DNA of 64,000 nucleotides from Owenia fusiformis (Eukaryota > Annelida > Polychaeta > Sabellida > Oweniidae), in NCBI GenBank assembly GCA_903813345.2, contig CAIIXF020000005.1, forward strand, positions 3,788,356 through 3,852,355, read 5' to 3'. The notes under the pieces are model-generated. The model had not been told where the DNA came from. It was given only the letters and a program-made list of their open reading frames with translations, and searched no databases. The translations under genes were made by a program, and so were the position numbers. Shown here piece after piece: positions 12,623 to 25,528 of this stretch. The stretch's first letter is position 1, and each line of letters starts with the position of its first letter.

Positions 12623-13764
12623 CGGCCTAGGCGTGACTAAATCAATATATAATCAAACCACAATGACAGTTATTTGATTTTTATGTCTTTGTATGTCTTT
12701 AATAATAAAGTCAGAACTTATGGCATATGAAGGTGACTTAGATCACGTAGAGCTTCTGTTATGTTTGATTCTTGAGAGATATCATGCGATACAATCGTAA
12801 AAGAAGGATAAGTGTAGGCATTATCATACATCCGTTTTGTTATTATGTTTTGTTTCTTCCCTAAAAACAATAATGAGTCAATATTAAAGTACACATTTAT
12901 AAGGTACACATTTATTAATAAATATGTTTACTATACAGATAAATATTCATATTATTCCTTTGTCTTGATTTCATTTACAAAATAATTAAAAAGCTATAGA
13001 TACATTAGACATGACTTTATGAATTTATAAAAGAACAAGAGGCATCTCTCATTGTGTCTGTTAGTGTTAATTTTCTTCAAAATTGGATAACATTAAATCC
13101 ATTTCACATATTACACAGATATTTTGTTCGAATGAGGGATTACATTAATTAGGGATTCTAGAAATCATTGAAAATGCAACAGGTATTCACCAAAAATAAT
13201 ATGAAATATTTGTTTTAGCATTTACTGTTATATTGCCCATTCTCTTATTGGGAATGTCTTAGAAGAACACTAAGAATGCTTTTTTGTATATTATTATTCA
13301 GACTTATGTGTCTCATGCTTATATTGGAAATATCCTCTTAAGAACGAGGCTCGGTTGCATTCCCATGTATATATTGCCCCGTTCTGAAGGAGGGATACAA
13401 ACGGAGTTTAGGGAATATTCGCTCTCCAAAATAAGGTTTACTCAACGACCAATGAAATATGCATCACAGGGAAACATCATAGGATACTTAACGTCACATG
13501 TTGAATATTCAACCAGTATGATAGAGAATGAGAAACGACGGTGGGATAGTTAATACCGATCAGTCAGAAACCCTGTGTAAAAGAAATTATGGTCCCCTGG
13601 GGATTATGGTCCCCTTTCCTCACGGCCCTTACTGTGTATAAATACTAAGGAAAATTATTGTAATTAGGTCACCATATAAATCAATAGAGAGTAGGACCAA
13701 AATTTGATAGGACCACCTACCCTTTTACACCTGGATCTCAAATCACGTTAACTTTAAAACATTA
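12623..13764. other. Gene-free stretch
   Basis: AT-rich and non-coding. A weak inverted pair GTGTAAAAG / CTTTTACAC (about 13573-13731) encloses a duplicated ATTATGGTCCCC, possibly a decayed small MITE. Nothing else can be supported. Confidence 0.45.
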
Positions 13765-15355
13765 ATGCCTAGGTCACATAGCCGCCGGGCGCCGGCCGAT
13801 GAGTAGTCATTTCTAAATCGACCGGGCGCCGGTGACTTTTCACCGATGTCTTGATCTAATCGTGAGTATGGTCACATTAGTACAGGCATCGTACGGCGCC
13901 CGCAATCAATTGAATCTGAAAGACATCGCACGGGTATCGCAAGGCTATCTGCCGATGGCCGTACGGCACCCGCCGGGACATCGGTCGATCTACAGGCCTC
14001 TAGATTTATACTAAATTCTTGTATGACCCAGTATGACTGTTCCACATGGCGTGAATGCAAGATTTGAAAACGAAATACTTCGATAGACAGGACTTCCAGG
14101 ATAATAATGTTTGCATGCAATAAAAATCAGAAAAAGAAGATCCTATTTTGATTAAATAGGTTCAATATTTAGAAGAAGAAAAATGCCGACAAGGGGTCCC
14201 TATTCATAATTTTTCAAATTGTTTGATTGATATTTTTACTATCATGGGTACTTCAATTGAAAGAAAACATATTGTTTTAATAAAAACACTGTATTTATGC
14301 CCAGAAAGTACTCATTGTGAAAGATATGACCGTCTAAAATCACTTGCCATACTGCACGAGGTCTTTTCATCAAAGTGCACCCTGACCTTAATTCATTTTT
14401 AGATCTTTATATAAACAAATACTATGTCTACCTGTCCATCCGATGCTATTAGCAAAATTCCCTATTTCTGCATCTTTCTTTTGTCTGTTCTCGTAAAGAG
14501 AATTTGTTTGGTCATAAAAATATGGCCTATCTTCAAAGAAATTGGCGATTTTTTCTTCTATTTCAAGTGGAGTACCCTCTTCCCTCGACACATCTAAATC
14601 TTCCCAAGGCCTTCCTCATATATGGCCCATTGGCCTTATCCCCATTATCCTTAGTCTTTGGCATATTAACTGTAATTGAGACAGTGAACTTTCGTATTAA
14701 AATTGTGACCCTTGAAAATACTGTACTCACAAAAACATTCAGAAGATTTTTAAAATAAATGATTTGTAATGGTATATGCATGAGTGAATATACGCATAAA
14801 AATGTATCACTCTATTCAATGTGTATGACAGACATACACGATTAATGTCAATATAAGAACGACTAGATCAACCCACCCAGCCAGCCATTCAAATGTGTGT
14901 CATTGTTTTACAGTAAGCCTAATCGTTCCATTTATGTTTTATAAAAAATCTCTGATTGTGTGTAGTAATTATAATTCCTTACCTCATTATTTTTAAAACC
15001 GTTATATCACTTTATAAGTAATCATTATTAAGATTTATCTAACAAATCAGCACGCAAAATCCCAAGATGACCGTGCGATGCCACCGGGCGCCGTAAGATA
15101 ATCGTACGATGACCGGACGGGACACGGCCGGGTAGGTACCGATGAGTTTGGTTGAGAAAAAATCGCCAAGACATCGGCAACTTTTATCTCCGCGATAAAA
15201 CTCTGCCGGCGCCCGTACGATGTCTAAAAATCGGCCGATGAGTGGCGATCATCGCCCGGCGCCCGTACGATGCCCGGGCTCGCCGGCCGATTTTGAACAA
15301 AATACTCATCGGCCGGGCGCCGTAGTGAAAATCGGAGCCTATGTGACCAAGGCAT
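13765..15355. mobile_element. 1.59-kb TIR element with GC-rich subterminal motif clusters
   Basis: The ends are inverted copies of ATGCCTWGGTCACATAG. Both terminal ~250-300 bp are strikingly GC-rich against the AT-rich surroundings. They carry many copies, in both orientations, of GGGCGCCG and CGTACGATG-type motifs, at roughly 13787, 13825, 13890, 13962, 15085, 15208, 15256 and 15313. The centre (about 14030-15060) is AT-rich with no long reading frame. Repeated subterminal motifs are usual for transposase binding sites of hAT- and CACTA-type elements. No target duplication is clear, so the superfamily is not assigned. Confidence 0.75.
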
Positions 15356-17038
15356 AACCCATGACATCTGCTAAAATGTAATTACATTTTGATAGACGAA
15401 GCTAGCCACCTCTTCAAAAAAAGAATAAAGTCGAATTGTATTTCACTTATCATTAAATACTTATCTCTATTATAAGAGACACTTTATCTGAAATCTCGGT
15501 TAAGTTCTATTAGATCATCTACCCATGACATCTTAAGATTAAATTACATTTTCACAAATGAAACAGATCCTTCAAAAGTGAATAATGTTTGATTGTATTT
15601 CAGCTGACTACTGAGTATTTCGACTGAATACTTATCTTCTAAAGCCCGAGATCTCGAATCGCACAATTAAAATACCAACCCACGGCATCTGCGGAAATAT
15701 AATACAATTTTACAAATGAAACTGACACATCAAAAAAGAATAATGTGGAATTGTATTCCACTTGTTACCAAATACTAATCTAGAATTGGGATTAATTTCC
15801 ATCACATCGTTACCCTTCACATCTGTGGAAATATAATTACATATTATTACAAAAGAACTGGCACTACTTCCTTGACCTCGATTGCACTAATGTTGTCTCT
15901 GGGCATTAATCTAGAGAGATGTCAAAAAGATTAAGCACAGTGATATATCATATTTTTGAAACGTCACGTTGTAACAGATTTTATCATTGTTCAATAAAAG
16001 TGATAAAGTACAATATTTTATAATGCAGTCTATCTGTCACGTCAATAGTATTCATCTAGTTGCAAGGACCGATTCCCGTTTGATCCTGTAACAAAATGGC
16101 GGAACTTCCGGTGTGGGAAATTTTTATTTTCTTCCTTTGCAAACTTCGTAATCACCTGAGACTAAAGAAGAACAATACCTACAAATAGATATGTTAGTCT
16201 CAGTTAATTACATTTGGCAAAATTGTTACATGAACAAAATCCCGCATGTTTAACCTGGTCATATTGGGAAAAATTCCCTTTTTACAAGAACGCAAGTTGT
16301 ATATTCTAATAAATGCGGTAGATATTACCACTCACTGCAACCAGAAAAACTGCGAAAAACTGCTTCGACTAGCATCACAATGCATCTTTCAGCCAAATGC
16401 TATATTAAGTAATTTGACCGCTTCGAAGAGGTTAAAAATGTATACAGTCCCATACAGGAAGCTCAGCCATGTTGTTACATGAACTATGTAATTATTGTAA
16501 CTGTATGGAGACCGATGTCTTACAATATTGAACCTTACATCTTCTCCAGTCAACCACAGGCAATAACATTTAACGAAATGATGTAATGTATCTCCAAGGA
16601 ATGATTGTCCGCCACTCTAATAATGTGGATCTCGACTTTAAATGTTTCTTCATTATCTCTCAGTCGTATTCAATAAATTTAGAAGGTTTAAAATAACTGA
16701 TGGGCTTTGGACCTTCGGGGAAATTTACTTCTTCCAAAGCCGGATACTCGACAGTCTGCCAATGCAAAATGATATTTCTTCTTGTAGAATGTAAAGCCTA
16801 CTGATGTCTTAGAAACGGATGGCATGTACTTATAGCATCCTTTTATCGCATAGACTCAGTACGCTGTTCAGTTTGTCCAGCGGAGTACACTATCATACAA
16901 AATATATCCGACGCGATAAATGTTTTTGTGTCACGTATCGTTTCTTTTTGATTCAAGTCGCCGTGCTGTCTTCTAAAACGATATTTATGTCAATGACTTA
17001 TATGGTATCAAAGTGTTCATGTGGATCACCATTTACTA
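15356..17038. other. Gene-free stretch downstream of the GPCR gene
   Basis: No exon is supported. Imperfect recurring phrases (for example around CATGACATCT and ACAAATGAAAC at 15360-15850) suggest an old degenerate repeat. An ATG at 16096 with an overlapping ETS-type ACTTCCGG site looks promoter-like but opens only 30 codons. The DNA beyond about 16800 on the minus strand probably lies past the GPCR 3' end. Confidence 0.45.
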
Positions 17039-17044
17039 TTTATT
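17039..17044 (-). promoter_or_regulatory. Candidate poly(A) signal of the GPCR gene
   Basis: On the minus strand this reads AATAAA, about 140 bases beyond the GPCR stop codon, a plausible 3' UTR length. No transcript evidence is available. Confidence 0.4.
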
Positions 17045-17184
17045 GTCTGAATGGCAAGATCAACAAACGAGGTCACGTGTTTGACACAAAATGTCCACAC
17101 TTATTTCACTACATATGCAATAAGGTTTTTTATGGAGTCGAGACATTATATCATGATAGTCCAATTTTTTGTTTCATCTCCATC

Positions 17185-18393
17185 TTAAAAATTGTCCGAT
17201 ACAATGTGGTACCTTTTAGAATCCCTTTCGGCACCATTGTGACTGCTCCAAGAGGTTGTCCCCGTGTGGTCCTTAATGGAACCCATTCTTATCCAGCTAT
17301 ATAGGAAGTCGGGCGCGCCTCCCTCGACGTTCCTCATAGACAGGATACACTTAGCGCAACAAATTGTACAAAGTTCGCGTCGGAACTTGCGTCCAGTAAT
17401 ACAGTACAAAAGGAAGTTGATAGCTGAATTGATGTAAAAGATGCTTCCGCAAATGGAATAAGCGAGGAATAGTGCGGCTTTGTTTTGCTCCGTTCTAAGA
17501 TTGAAGTCAATGCTATGGTAGTAGAGCAAATAGATAGAAAATGGCGACGTGGTAATGATGAATCCGAAGCTAATTCCAAGAAGCATGGCTGTCATAGAAG
17601 TAAACTTACAGACATCACCGCGTCTCGAGTTCATTGAGCTTTGCCTGTAGTTAATCACCGAATTATTGGTCATCTCGACGCGTTCGCTACGAGCGTGCAT
17701 GACCTTGGCGATAATGCAAATGTTACAAATTATCATAATGATGAATGGTATGAACGATCCAATGCAACCATCAATCCATATCCAAATTTGTACTACGAAT
17801 GTCTGAAACTGTGGTCTGTTTGTACAATTTCCGATGTTATCAAGGGACAATGTCCAAATAAAATGTAAATCCACCCCAACAAGGACGACGCCCATTGTGA
17901 CTAACGAGAATATGGCGGTCTTTTTTGTACACAGTTGTTTTGCTCTGAAAGGATGCCATACTGCGATTAGTCTTTCAATGGATACAGCTACGAGTATCCA
18001 TGCAGAATAGTGTTTTGAAAAGTATGTGACAAACATATCAAACTGGCAGACACCTTCAGACAAGTTGCGGAGTGATATACCAAAGTTGTACTGCAGCGTG
18101 TTCCTTAACAACGCAGTCCAAAGGAACACGAGGTCTGTGATGCCAAGCGTTGTGAGATATATGGTAGTTGAACATTGACGAAGTTCCCGACGTAATAGTA
18201 TGATAACAGATAAGATATTTCCTAATGTACCAACAACTAGGATAACTGGCGAACAGTACTTGAAAACTGATCTTCCCATTTCATATTCTGGATACTGTAA
18301 AAATGAATCGTTTTGATAAACCGGGGTATTAAGTTCTGAATCGTTCATACTTTTATCAGAAATATTACCTCCCACAAATTTCTCCAATGCCAT
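17185..18393 (-). CDS. Rhodopsin-class G protein-coupled receptor, peptide-receptor-like, single exon
   Basis: Complete 402-residue seven-helix receptor of the plasma membrane, expected to bind an extracellular ligand and signal through G proteins. Visible features: an N-terminus with N-glycosylation sites (N10, N17, N28); TM1 about 47-68 with the conserved GN pair (N59); D87 in TM2; C116 before TM3 pairing with C190 in extracellular loop 2; ERL (140-142) in place of DRY after TM3; TM5 with P216; TM6 with SP (P284); and TM7 with NFLLY (326-330) in place of NPxxY, followed by a basic GRKFRREL helix 8 and a Ser-rich tail. This fits the large lophotrochozoan expansions of FMRFamide-/TRH-receptor-like genes. 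The ligand is unknown. Single-exon structure is common in such expansions. The start is the first Met of the frame, upstream of which the sequence is AT-rich. Confidence 0.93.
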   Translation of the reverse strand: MALEKFVGGNISDKSMNDSELNTPVYQNDSFLQYPEYEMGRSVFKYCSPVILVVGTLGNILSVIILLRRELRQCSTTIYLTTLGITDLVFLWTALLRNTLQYNFGISLRNLSEGVCQFDMFVTYFSKHYSAWILVAVSIERLIAVWHPFRAKQLCTKKTAIFSLVTMGVVLVGVDLHFIWTLSLDNIGNCTNRPQFQTFVVQIWIWIDGCIGSFIPFIIMIICNICIIAKVMHARSERVEMTNNSVINYRQSSMNSRRGDVCKFTSMTAMLLGISFGFIITTSPFSIYLLYYHSIDFNLRTEQNKAALFLAYSICGSIFYINSAINFLLYCITGRKFRRELCTICCAKCILSMRNVEGGAPDFLYSWIRMGSIKDHTGTTSWSSHNGAERDSKRYHIVSDNF

Positions 18394-18419
18394 ATTTGAC
18401 AGCAGCGAAATCTTTATAA

Positions 18420-19168
18420 ATCGTATGAATCCATGAATATGAAACTAAATCGTCGATAACAGGCACTAATCCATCATTTCTCTTATTAGTGCCAGAGTTG
18501 GATGTTGATTCTGCATGTTTGAACTTGAGACTTGACCTTTGGTTGCCTTATCTGAGTACTAGCATTGCTCTAGGAAATGAGTTGACTATCTGAAAAATAC
18601 AATTATAAGGTTCTCAAGAAAATGTAATTGCATTACAGGTATCTCGACAGACGGTATGTTTTATTCATCCAGTTTGAAGCCAGAGGCTTCTGTTAACGCG
18701 TTTGGCTAATTGTACATAACTATCCTATTCATTAACTTCTCCTTTATCATAGTTATTGATGCTATGGATCAAAAGTCGAATACAAGTATTCTAGTCTCGG
18801 AGGATGGCTTTGAAACTAAATCGAAGATGATTATCGACGATAATTTTACTAGCGTTATTCGGTTAAACGTAGAAAGTGATATAAAGCGTAATGTATACCC
18901 GAGAACTTAGGAATTCAATGATGCTTTGACTAAGTGTAATAGTAAGTCCCTAGGCGTTTTTTAACAATGTTCGTCTTAGTGGTTTTATTTAATAATCAAT
19001 CGTGACCGGGAAAAAATGTTCGTAAAAGTTTGTGGCGATTGACTTTAACGCGCGTGAGACGTATTTCCCTATTGCGCACATCCTATTCTCTTAACGGGAA
19101 ATTGTGAACCAAGAAGCACTACTTCACGGAGTAACAAATTCCATCGAACGGCCATATTTAATATTTCT
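18420..19168. other. Upstream region of the GPCR gene; no gene seen
   Basis: Presumed promoter and 5' UTR of the minus-strand GPCR. A TTTATAAA sequence lies at about 18413-18420, close to the start codon. The phrase GAAACTAAATCG occurs twice (about 18440 and 18811). Nothing else can be assigned. Confidence 0.4.
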
Positions 19169-19965
19169 TCTTGGGCCAAAGGCCTACACCGATAAGGCAC
19201 AAACCTATAAAATCTGAACGAAATCCGTCTACTGGTATTTGAGATGACGTTTCCAAAAAATGATTGTCATTTTGAAATTCAGCGGCCATCTTGAAAATTT
19301 CAAAACAGACTTATGTCCCTAGGCCGCATCAGCATATAAAATTTGAACCTAATCGATCCGTCGACTGGTGCTTGAGTATTACATTTTCACATAGAATGGC
19401 AGCCGTTATATAATTCGGCGGCCATCTTAACAATTTCATTTTGAACAGAGGTCGTAAACTTGTATTTGAGTTATCGAAGATAACATTTTTACCAAAAAAG
19501 TGGCGATCAATTTAAATTGAGCGGCAAAATTGAAAATTCTCTCTCGATCAGAGGTCATACATTTATAAGGTGTGAGCCTTTGAAAAATTAACCAAATTCA
19601 TTAACTGCTATTTGAGTTCAATAAATACTACAATTTTACGAAAAATGACGGCCATTTTGAAATTCAGTAGCCATCTTTGAGCAGGCCTCCAATGTCCCTA
19701 AGCAACAAAATATAATATTTGAACCAAATCCGTCAGCTGGATTTGAGTAATCAAAGATTTTTCACGAAAATGGCGGTCATTTCGAATTGAGCGTACATGT
19801 TGAGAATTATTTCTCGAGCAGAGGTGCTACACCCACAAGGCTTTCAATCTGAGCCAAAGGCGTCAAATGGTATTTGGGTTATCGCCAGGACGAAGTGACA
19901 GACGGACGAGCACACGGGAAGACGGCTTCTCTATATCCATATGAACTTTGTTCGGTGGGATAAAA
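19169..19965 (+). repeat. Degenerate tandem repeat, ~130-150 bp period
   Basis: Five or six diverged copies share the order: GAACCAAATCCGTCnnCTGG, TATTTGAGTTAT, a T-rich stretch ending ACGAAAATGGCGGCCAT, TTTGAAATT, GCGGCCATCTTGAAAATT, then an AGCAGAGGT segment. The array ends in GACGAAGTGACAGACGGACG and a tail ending TTTGTTCGGTGGGATAAA. A single copy lies at about 61060-61230. I know similar degenerate arrays from other marine invertebrate genomes but cannot name the family. It is non-coding. Confidence 0.65.
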
Positions 19966-20179
19966 ACCATCTGATTGAATTCAGTAACGGCTATCAACTT
20001 ATATTAAGCCATAAAAAATAAAATAAATTTTCTCCTTCATCTCTTTCAAACTGCATATTAATTCAATTTATTTCGTAATAACCACAGTTTATAATTGACA
20101 GTGAATGAGTATATTCAATTTGTGTCTTTTTCAGTGTGAACGAAATGAAGCTTCATAAGTTTTAAATGAATACTAGACT

Positions 20180-22042
20180 CACGGTGTCCGATACTACCCA
20201 ACGTAAATCGTTCCGGACTTGTTTTTCATAACCATTGGGACTTGATTTATGGAAAGAAGTAGAGGTAGGTTTGTAAATTTGGTTATGAAATTGCTTTCAC
20301 TTGACTTTATGTAAATATAATACAATTAGATAACATACCATACTATATACCCTATATTCAGGCACCCGCAAACGCCTTTTTTGTACGAACCGTTTGCTAT
20401 AGTCTTGTTATTTCGGGATGTGAGCGATTCTGCCAGTGTTTTCACCTATTTTGCTGATAATCACCAGCCTGCCTTGTATCCAATGAATACACCGATTCAT
20501 AATGAAAGTAGCCATATTGTGAACGAAAATCATGATTTAAAATGGTTTAAATGAGTAGCAATTGTCGAAAGATCATTTTTTAGATTTAACCATTTGGACT
20601 TGACCTAAATATTCCAGTTAATGACGTTGACTTGTTATTGGAACGTTTCTGACTTGTGTTATTGGAACGTTTCTGACTTGTAGAACACAATGAACCATTT
20701 TAAAGTGTGGAACAGCTCCATAAACTTTATAGATTTCCAACAAATCATCATCTGAGTGGATGAGGACAGTGGAAGAAGTTGTCTGAATGATACTATCTAA
20801 ATGATCATCATTAATTAAACGTATTAAGAGATATTTGTAAAGGTTGAATTAGGGAATCATTACAGATACATGTTCTTTACTTGATACTTTCAAGGGGCAA
20901 GAATGCATGTAGAGAGAAAAGTTGATTTTTACTTTTTCTTGTGTTTTGCCTCTTCGCTTTTTTAAGGACTTCACTCGTCGCTATTTTTAATTTGCCTATG
21001 AAAAATGTGAGCATAAGTTTGCCTCAAATAAGACTTTAAAACGCCCTTATTGGCTTTAAACTGACTTCCATGCTTATATTAATGCTAAGCAAGAAGTTAA
21101 GTGAAAGTTGAGAAGAAATAATTAGTTTTAATCGTTATTTACTGTTAAAAATCTGAAGAGGACTTGGTTTAACCTATTCTTCCTCCTTTATCGAGGTACC
21201 ATCATCAAATGACAGCTTTGAGCCTTATTTATCACACATCCGGAATCCATAATCCTGTGTTTTGTAACGCCACATGCCTTTATCACGAAAAGGGACGTCA
21301 AACCTGAATAAATCGGAGGGGTGGTCCCTCTTGAAGTGTTCAAAGAATATATTTTTATCTGCACTTTTAAAAGTGCATTCGTGGCACTTGTTTCTGGGAA
21401 CTGAAATTACAAAATGTGTGAATATTTAGTACCAGAACTCCTCTAAAACATAATCATACTAAGTGCAATTTTTCCAGAAGCATAGACAATTGATCAAGCA
21501 ACGAAACGTATAAATACCATTACAAGACAATTCCCAATGGTTGTTTGTATCACGTTGTGTACAATTCGCAGTCGTTCACCTAGTGATTATAAGACAAGTC
21601 CGTGTCAGAATAACGACCATTCGCCGTCGTTAACTCCAACTTTAACATTACGGTCATTTATGGAAATTTGAAAGTACAGATAGTTAAAATATTAACACAA
21701 TCTTTAATGTAGTGAATATTGTTCCACGTTGTAAAGTGATTTTTTTGTTTAAATATAGTTAAATGACACTAATGCAGATTTAGAGCATATTTCTGGCATT
21801 TTTGTTATTTAATGCCGATAAATATGAACTATGGTGGCACGATCGCCAAAATAGATATGTGGGAATGAAAAAGAATGTTTCAGGTAGAAGTTAGTGTATG
21901 TATTTTTCTAAACGATTGAATTATATTACCTTTTTGAGCCATTCTGATAAATGTCTCATCTCATTCTCCTACGAAATCAAGTCCAAATGGTTATGAAAAA
22001 CAAGTCCGGAACGATTTACGTTGGGTAGTATCGGACACCGTG
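20180..22042. mobile_element. 1.86-kb TIR transposon with CACGGTG heptamer ends, TSD AGACT
   Basis: The terminal inverted repeats are about 66 bp with a single mismatch, beginning CACGGTGTCCGATACTACCC. AGACT is duplicated immediately outside both ends (20175-20179 and 22043-22047). CACGGTG with a 5-bp duplication is the signature of Transib/RAG-like elements, whose ends resemble the V(D)J heptamer CACAGTG; this is inference from known families. No reading frame longer than 60 codons exists inside, so it is non-autonomous. Part of the inner TIR (AACCATTTGGACTTGA) recurs internally at about 20588, and a 24-bp unit is tandemly duplicated at 20634-20681. Confidence 0.9.
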
Positions 22043-22224
22043 AGACTATTAAGTTCCATTTCTTCTGACAAAAGCATGCGTGTTTTTGTACATAACTACA
22101 TTTAGATAAGAAAATAACACTGATAAACTAAATTAAACGGAACACTATTTGACAAAGGCAAGCTTCAACATGTGAAGTAATCAACATCAACTGGTCCTCA
22201 GTAGGATGATAATAACTGGAGCTA

Positions 22225-22806
22225 GCATCATTCAAGATGGTGAACAAAATTCGTTCGATATCGATAAATCTTTGATTTTGCTAAACCAGAAAAATGGATT
22301 CCAAATATTTCGCCATGCAAACTTATATATAATGTCCAAAACAATCGATAATTCCTTTAAAGTGGTTAACTATGTGTCAAAATGAAACATATTGATGCAA
22401 GAAAAATTAAAAAAGCAGGGATGGAAGGGGTCAAAAATTAGGAAAATATTTCAGAAAAAACATGTGGGTGGGTTGTTTGCATCTACCCTGTCTCAAAGTC
22501 AAAATTATTTTATCATCTCTAGAAGTGATTTTCCTGGAGGTAATGCATTCGCCTAACATATGCACCTTTTTAAATCCCAAGGAAATGGCCAAAATCAAAC
22601 ATATGACTGTCCAAAATCGGTTGCGCTAACTTCCCCCCTCCTTTCACCATTTTCGGAGATGCATTGAGCACTTCTTCGTAGTTGTTTACAATCGAAAATA
22701 TTTAGTTTGCATGACAAAATATTTGAAGTCCATATTTTACAAGGTTTAGATTGAATCAAAGGTTTGTCGATATCGAGCGAATTTTGTCCACCATCTTGGA
22801 TGATAC
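22225..22806. mobile_element. 582-bp MITE with ~100-bp TIRs and TA target
   Basis: The left end GCATCATTCAAGATGG is inverted at the right end as CCATCTTGGATGATAC. The inverted match continues for about 100 bp, through CGATATCGA and on to the phrase CATGCAAAC. TA flanks both sides (22223-22224 and 22807-22808), as in Tc1/mariner-type MITEs. The interior is non-coding. Confidence 0.85.
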
Positions 22807-22809
22807 TAA

Positions 22810-25524
22810 CTTATGTTGTGGGCCAGTGAACATGTCCAATTGAAGAAACCTGCAAAATCAGTGGTCTCCACCCCCTACATCATTGTTGTACGGGTTAATT
22901 GGACTGCTACGTTCTTTGAAAACGGATACTTGTGTTTAGTCTTATCAGGATTCGGAAGCATGTTTCTATAACTTACCATCGTCGGCTGTTCATTGTAAAT
23001 ATCAACAAGTTTTTGTTATCCTTGAATCAAAGCCTGTCCAGATTTAGTGTTTATGTTCGCCATGTTATTTATGTAAATATCAATTGAGTTCTCTTGTAAT
23101 TAGATACGAGGCTTATTTGAATGAAGAACAGGTTTTGCAAGTACTTCCTGATCGATAGAAGGTGCACTTTTAAAAGGAATAATAGCCAAATGATCAAATA
23201 CTGGAGATAGTTAAAGGATGTGTGTTTATTTCCTAATTACTCGTAAAAGGAGCATCATTATAGCGCAATTCATGCCAAATTAACGTCTAATTAATGGTAT
23301 TCAAATGAAGGCAAGCTGAAATATCTTAATCGTAATGATACTTAGAGTCAATGAGACTCAGATGGTGTTTGAATAATATCACAGTCTTACAAAAAGGCCC
23401 TTACACACTTTTGTTATTAAGATCGCCTCTCGTACCTATAAGATATTTAAATTTAGATATTATAGCGCGATCTAGCGATAATTTAATAATCGTTGATGAA
23501 GAGAATTGTTACAGATAAATAGGTAATATATAATGTTTCTAAAGAATTACCTTATTTGTTTAGCTTGTCACTCATCCTTAACTGCAATGAACAGGTCTAT
23601 TTAGCTGTATTCAGTGCATAAAATACTTGCTCCTTTTGAAAGTTCACTGAACAGCAAGACCATTAGAATTACGTACTAACACAACCAGCAATGCAGTATT
23701 TACGGGCGAATACTTTTTATTTAACTCTCGGTACTTGATAATCAATTGCTTTTTTGATTGTTTCCATTTACCACAAATATTAATCAACTTTCACTATTTT
23801 TATCCAATTCCAAAATGAACAATAACGTTTTCGTTTCTGTTTGCATCGCCGTCTCGCCTTGCTCCAGTGAGTTCATTAGTTATAAATGAGCTCTTAAAAT
23901 GATTTCCTAATGTCGTTCCGCTCGCATTATATCTGTTGATTATTCAAATTGCGCCAACGGCAAATTCGCATGTATCTTCCTGAAGAGTTAGGACCGGAAT
24001 ACTCACTGTTTTATTAATGCAAATCCTCGCCTGGATGAACCTGCCTTGTTAACATGATAGCGATCTGATTCGAGGAATCTAATTTTTCTTATTCGCCGAT
24101 AACTGCTCGATTGGTTATGTTGTTACTTCTAGATACAGGCAGTACGACTATGCGCAACAAGTTCATCGAGCATCATTATATGTCACAATAATGTCACGTA
24201 AGCCTAGCCCCCGTGTGGGCTTTGGAAAACCCAGACAACGACGTCATTGGCTGAATAGAAATCACTTAATTAATAGAATAGGAATCATTTAATTGCATGA
24301 TATTCGAAAACATCCAGTCAGATGAAGATGTACTTTCAAACTCGAGGCTTATGATATTTCAATATCATAACTACTTCATATTGAGCTTTAAAAACGCTGA
24401 AATCGAATTCAGAATACTTATTATTTAATCTTTAGAATACTTGTAACATATCTTATTCAAGATAGAGTAACGTATTTACACATTGGATTCAGAACGTGTC
24501 TCTAGAGAAAAAAAACAGAGAAATGATTTTAAGAAAAATACACAAATAATACCCGACCAATATATAACAATTGTAATCGGTATGATAACCCTCATTATAT
24601 TACTCCCTACTTGAGCAGCTAGAACTTAACTACATTTCTAGTGAGTGATAAATTGTAATTATTAGAAGTCTCTAGTACCCAGGGTATGGTTTATTCGTTT
24701 ATCAGTTCATGTAAGAGGATCATTTTTCAATTATTTGTCATCACTGTAAAATAATATAATGCGTGATGATGGTATTTATTGCTAATGATATCAGCTTCGG
24801 AAATGTTAAACGCAATTCGATGTCATACATTAGTTGTAAACTCTTTGTTGTCTACTTGGAGATAAAACGTCGTCATGGAGAACAATGAGAAACTAACATG
24901 GCTGTCCAACCTGAAATGGCAAATTTGTAGAATACACGAATGAGCTATCCGGTAATGTCTACCTGTGATGTAATGGCATATATTAAGTAATATATTAAGA
25001 ACGGTGTACCTGTCCCTGGTACCAGTGTGTGTTTGTATATCTTTATTATCCTTAAATATTAATTGCATACAATGTATATACTGTAAATATAAAAAATTAT
25101 AATATGTAAAATCAAAGTAAAGGACCCGAGAGTTGGGGATTTGAGAATTTGCGTCTGACTACAAAATGTACTATCTGGGAGACATACGGATCAGTGAGAG
25201 AGAAAACATTTTTTGTGGTGGTTTTACCAAACAAAATAATCTGCAGCCAAATCTTAGATATTTGAAGCAGATGAAATGAGCCCTTGTTCTTAAAATGAAG
25301 TTTGTGAAAAATTGTTGGCTGATAATCAAGGGATTTTTGTATTAATAGCTTTTATGACAGATTTATCATTATAGCTCTCCTATATTTTCACAACTGTGTA
25401 AAACATTTGATAATATGAATGACTGACGTCTTGGAGTATGGTAGGATATAGAGTACGTGATCCCGGTTTAATCTTACGACCCCATTCATGCACAGTAGAT
25501 GCATATTAGACCTTATGGTCCAAA
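22810..25524. other. Gene-free stretch
   Basis: AT-rich DNA with short chance frames only. I see no transposon ends, exon or RNA gene. Confidence 0.5.
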
Positions 25525-25528
25525 TATA

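Noticed and set aside
16096-16188. ATG with overlapping ETS-type site ACTTCCGG, 30 codons
   Set aside because: Looks like a housekeeping promoter/start, but the frame ends quickly and no good donor or continuing exon was found.
16819-17304. 161-codon plus-strand frame overlapping the GPCR 3' end
   Set aside because: Antisense to a well-supported GPCR; no recognisable domain or codon bias.
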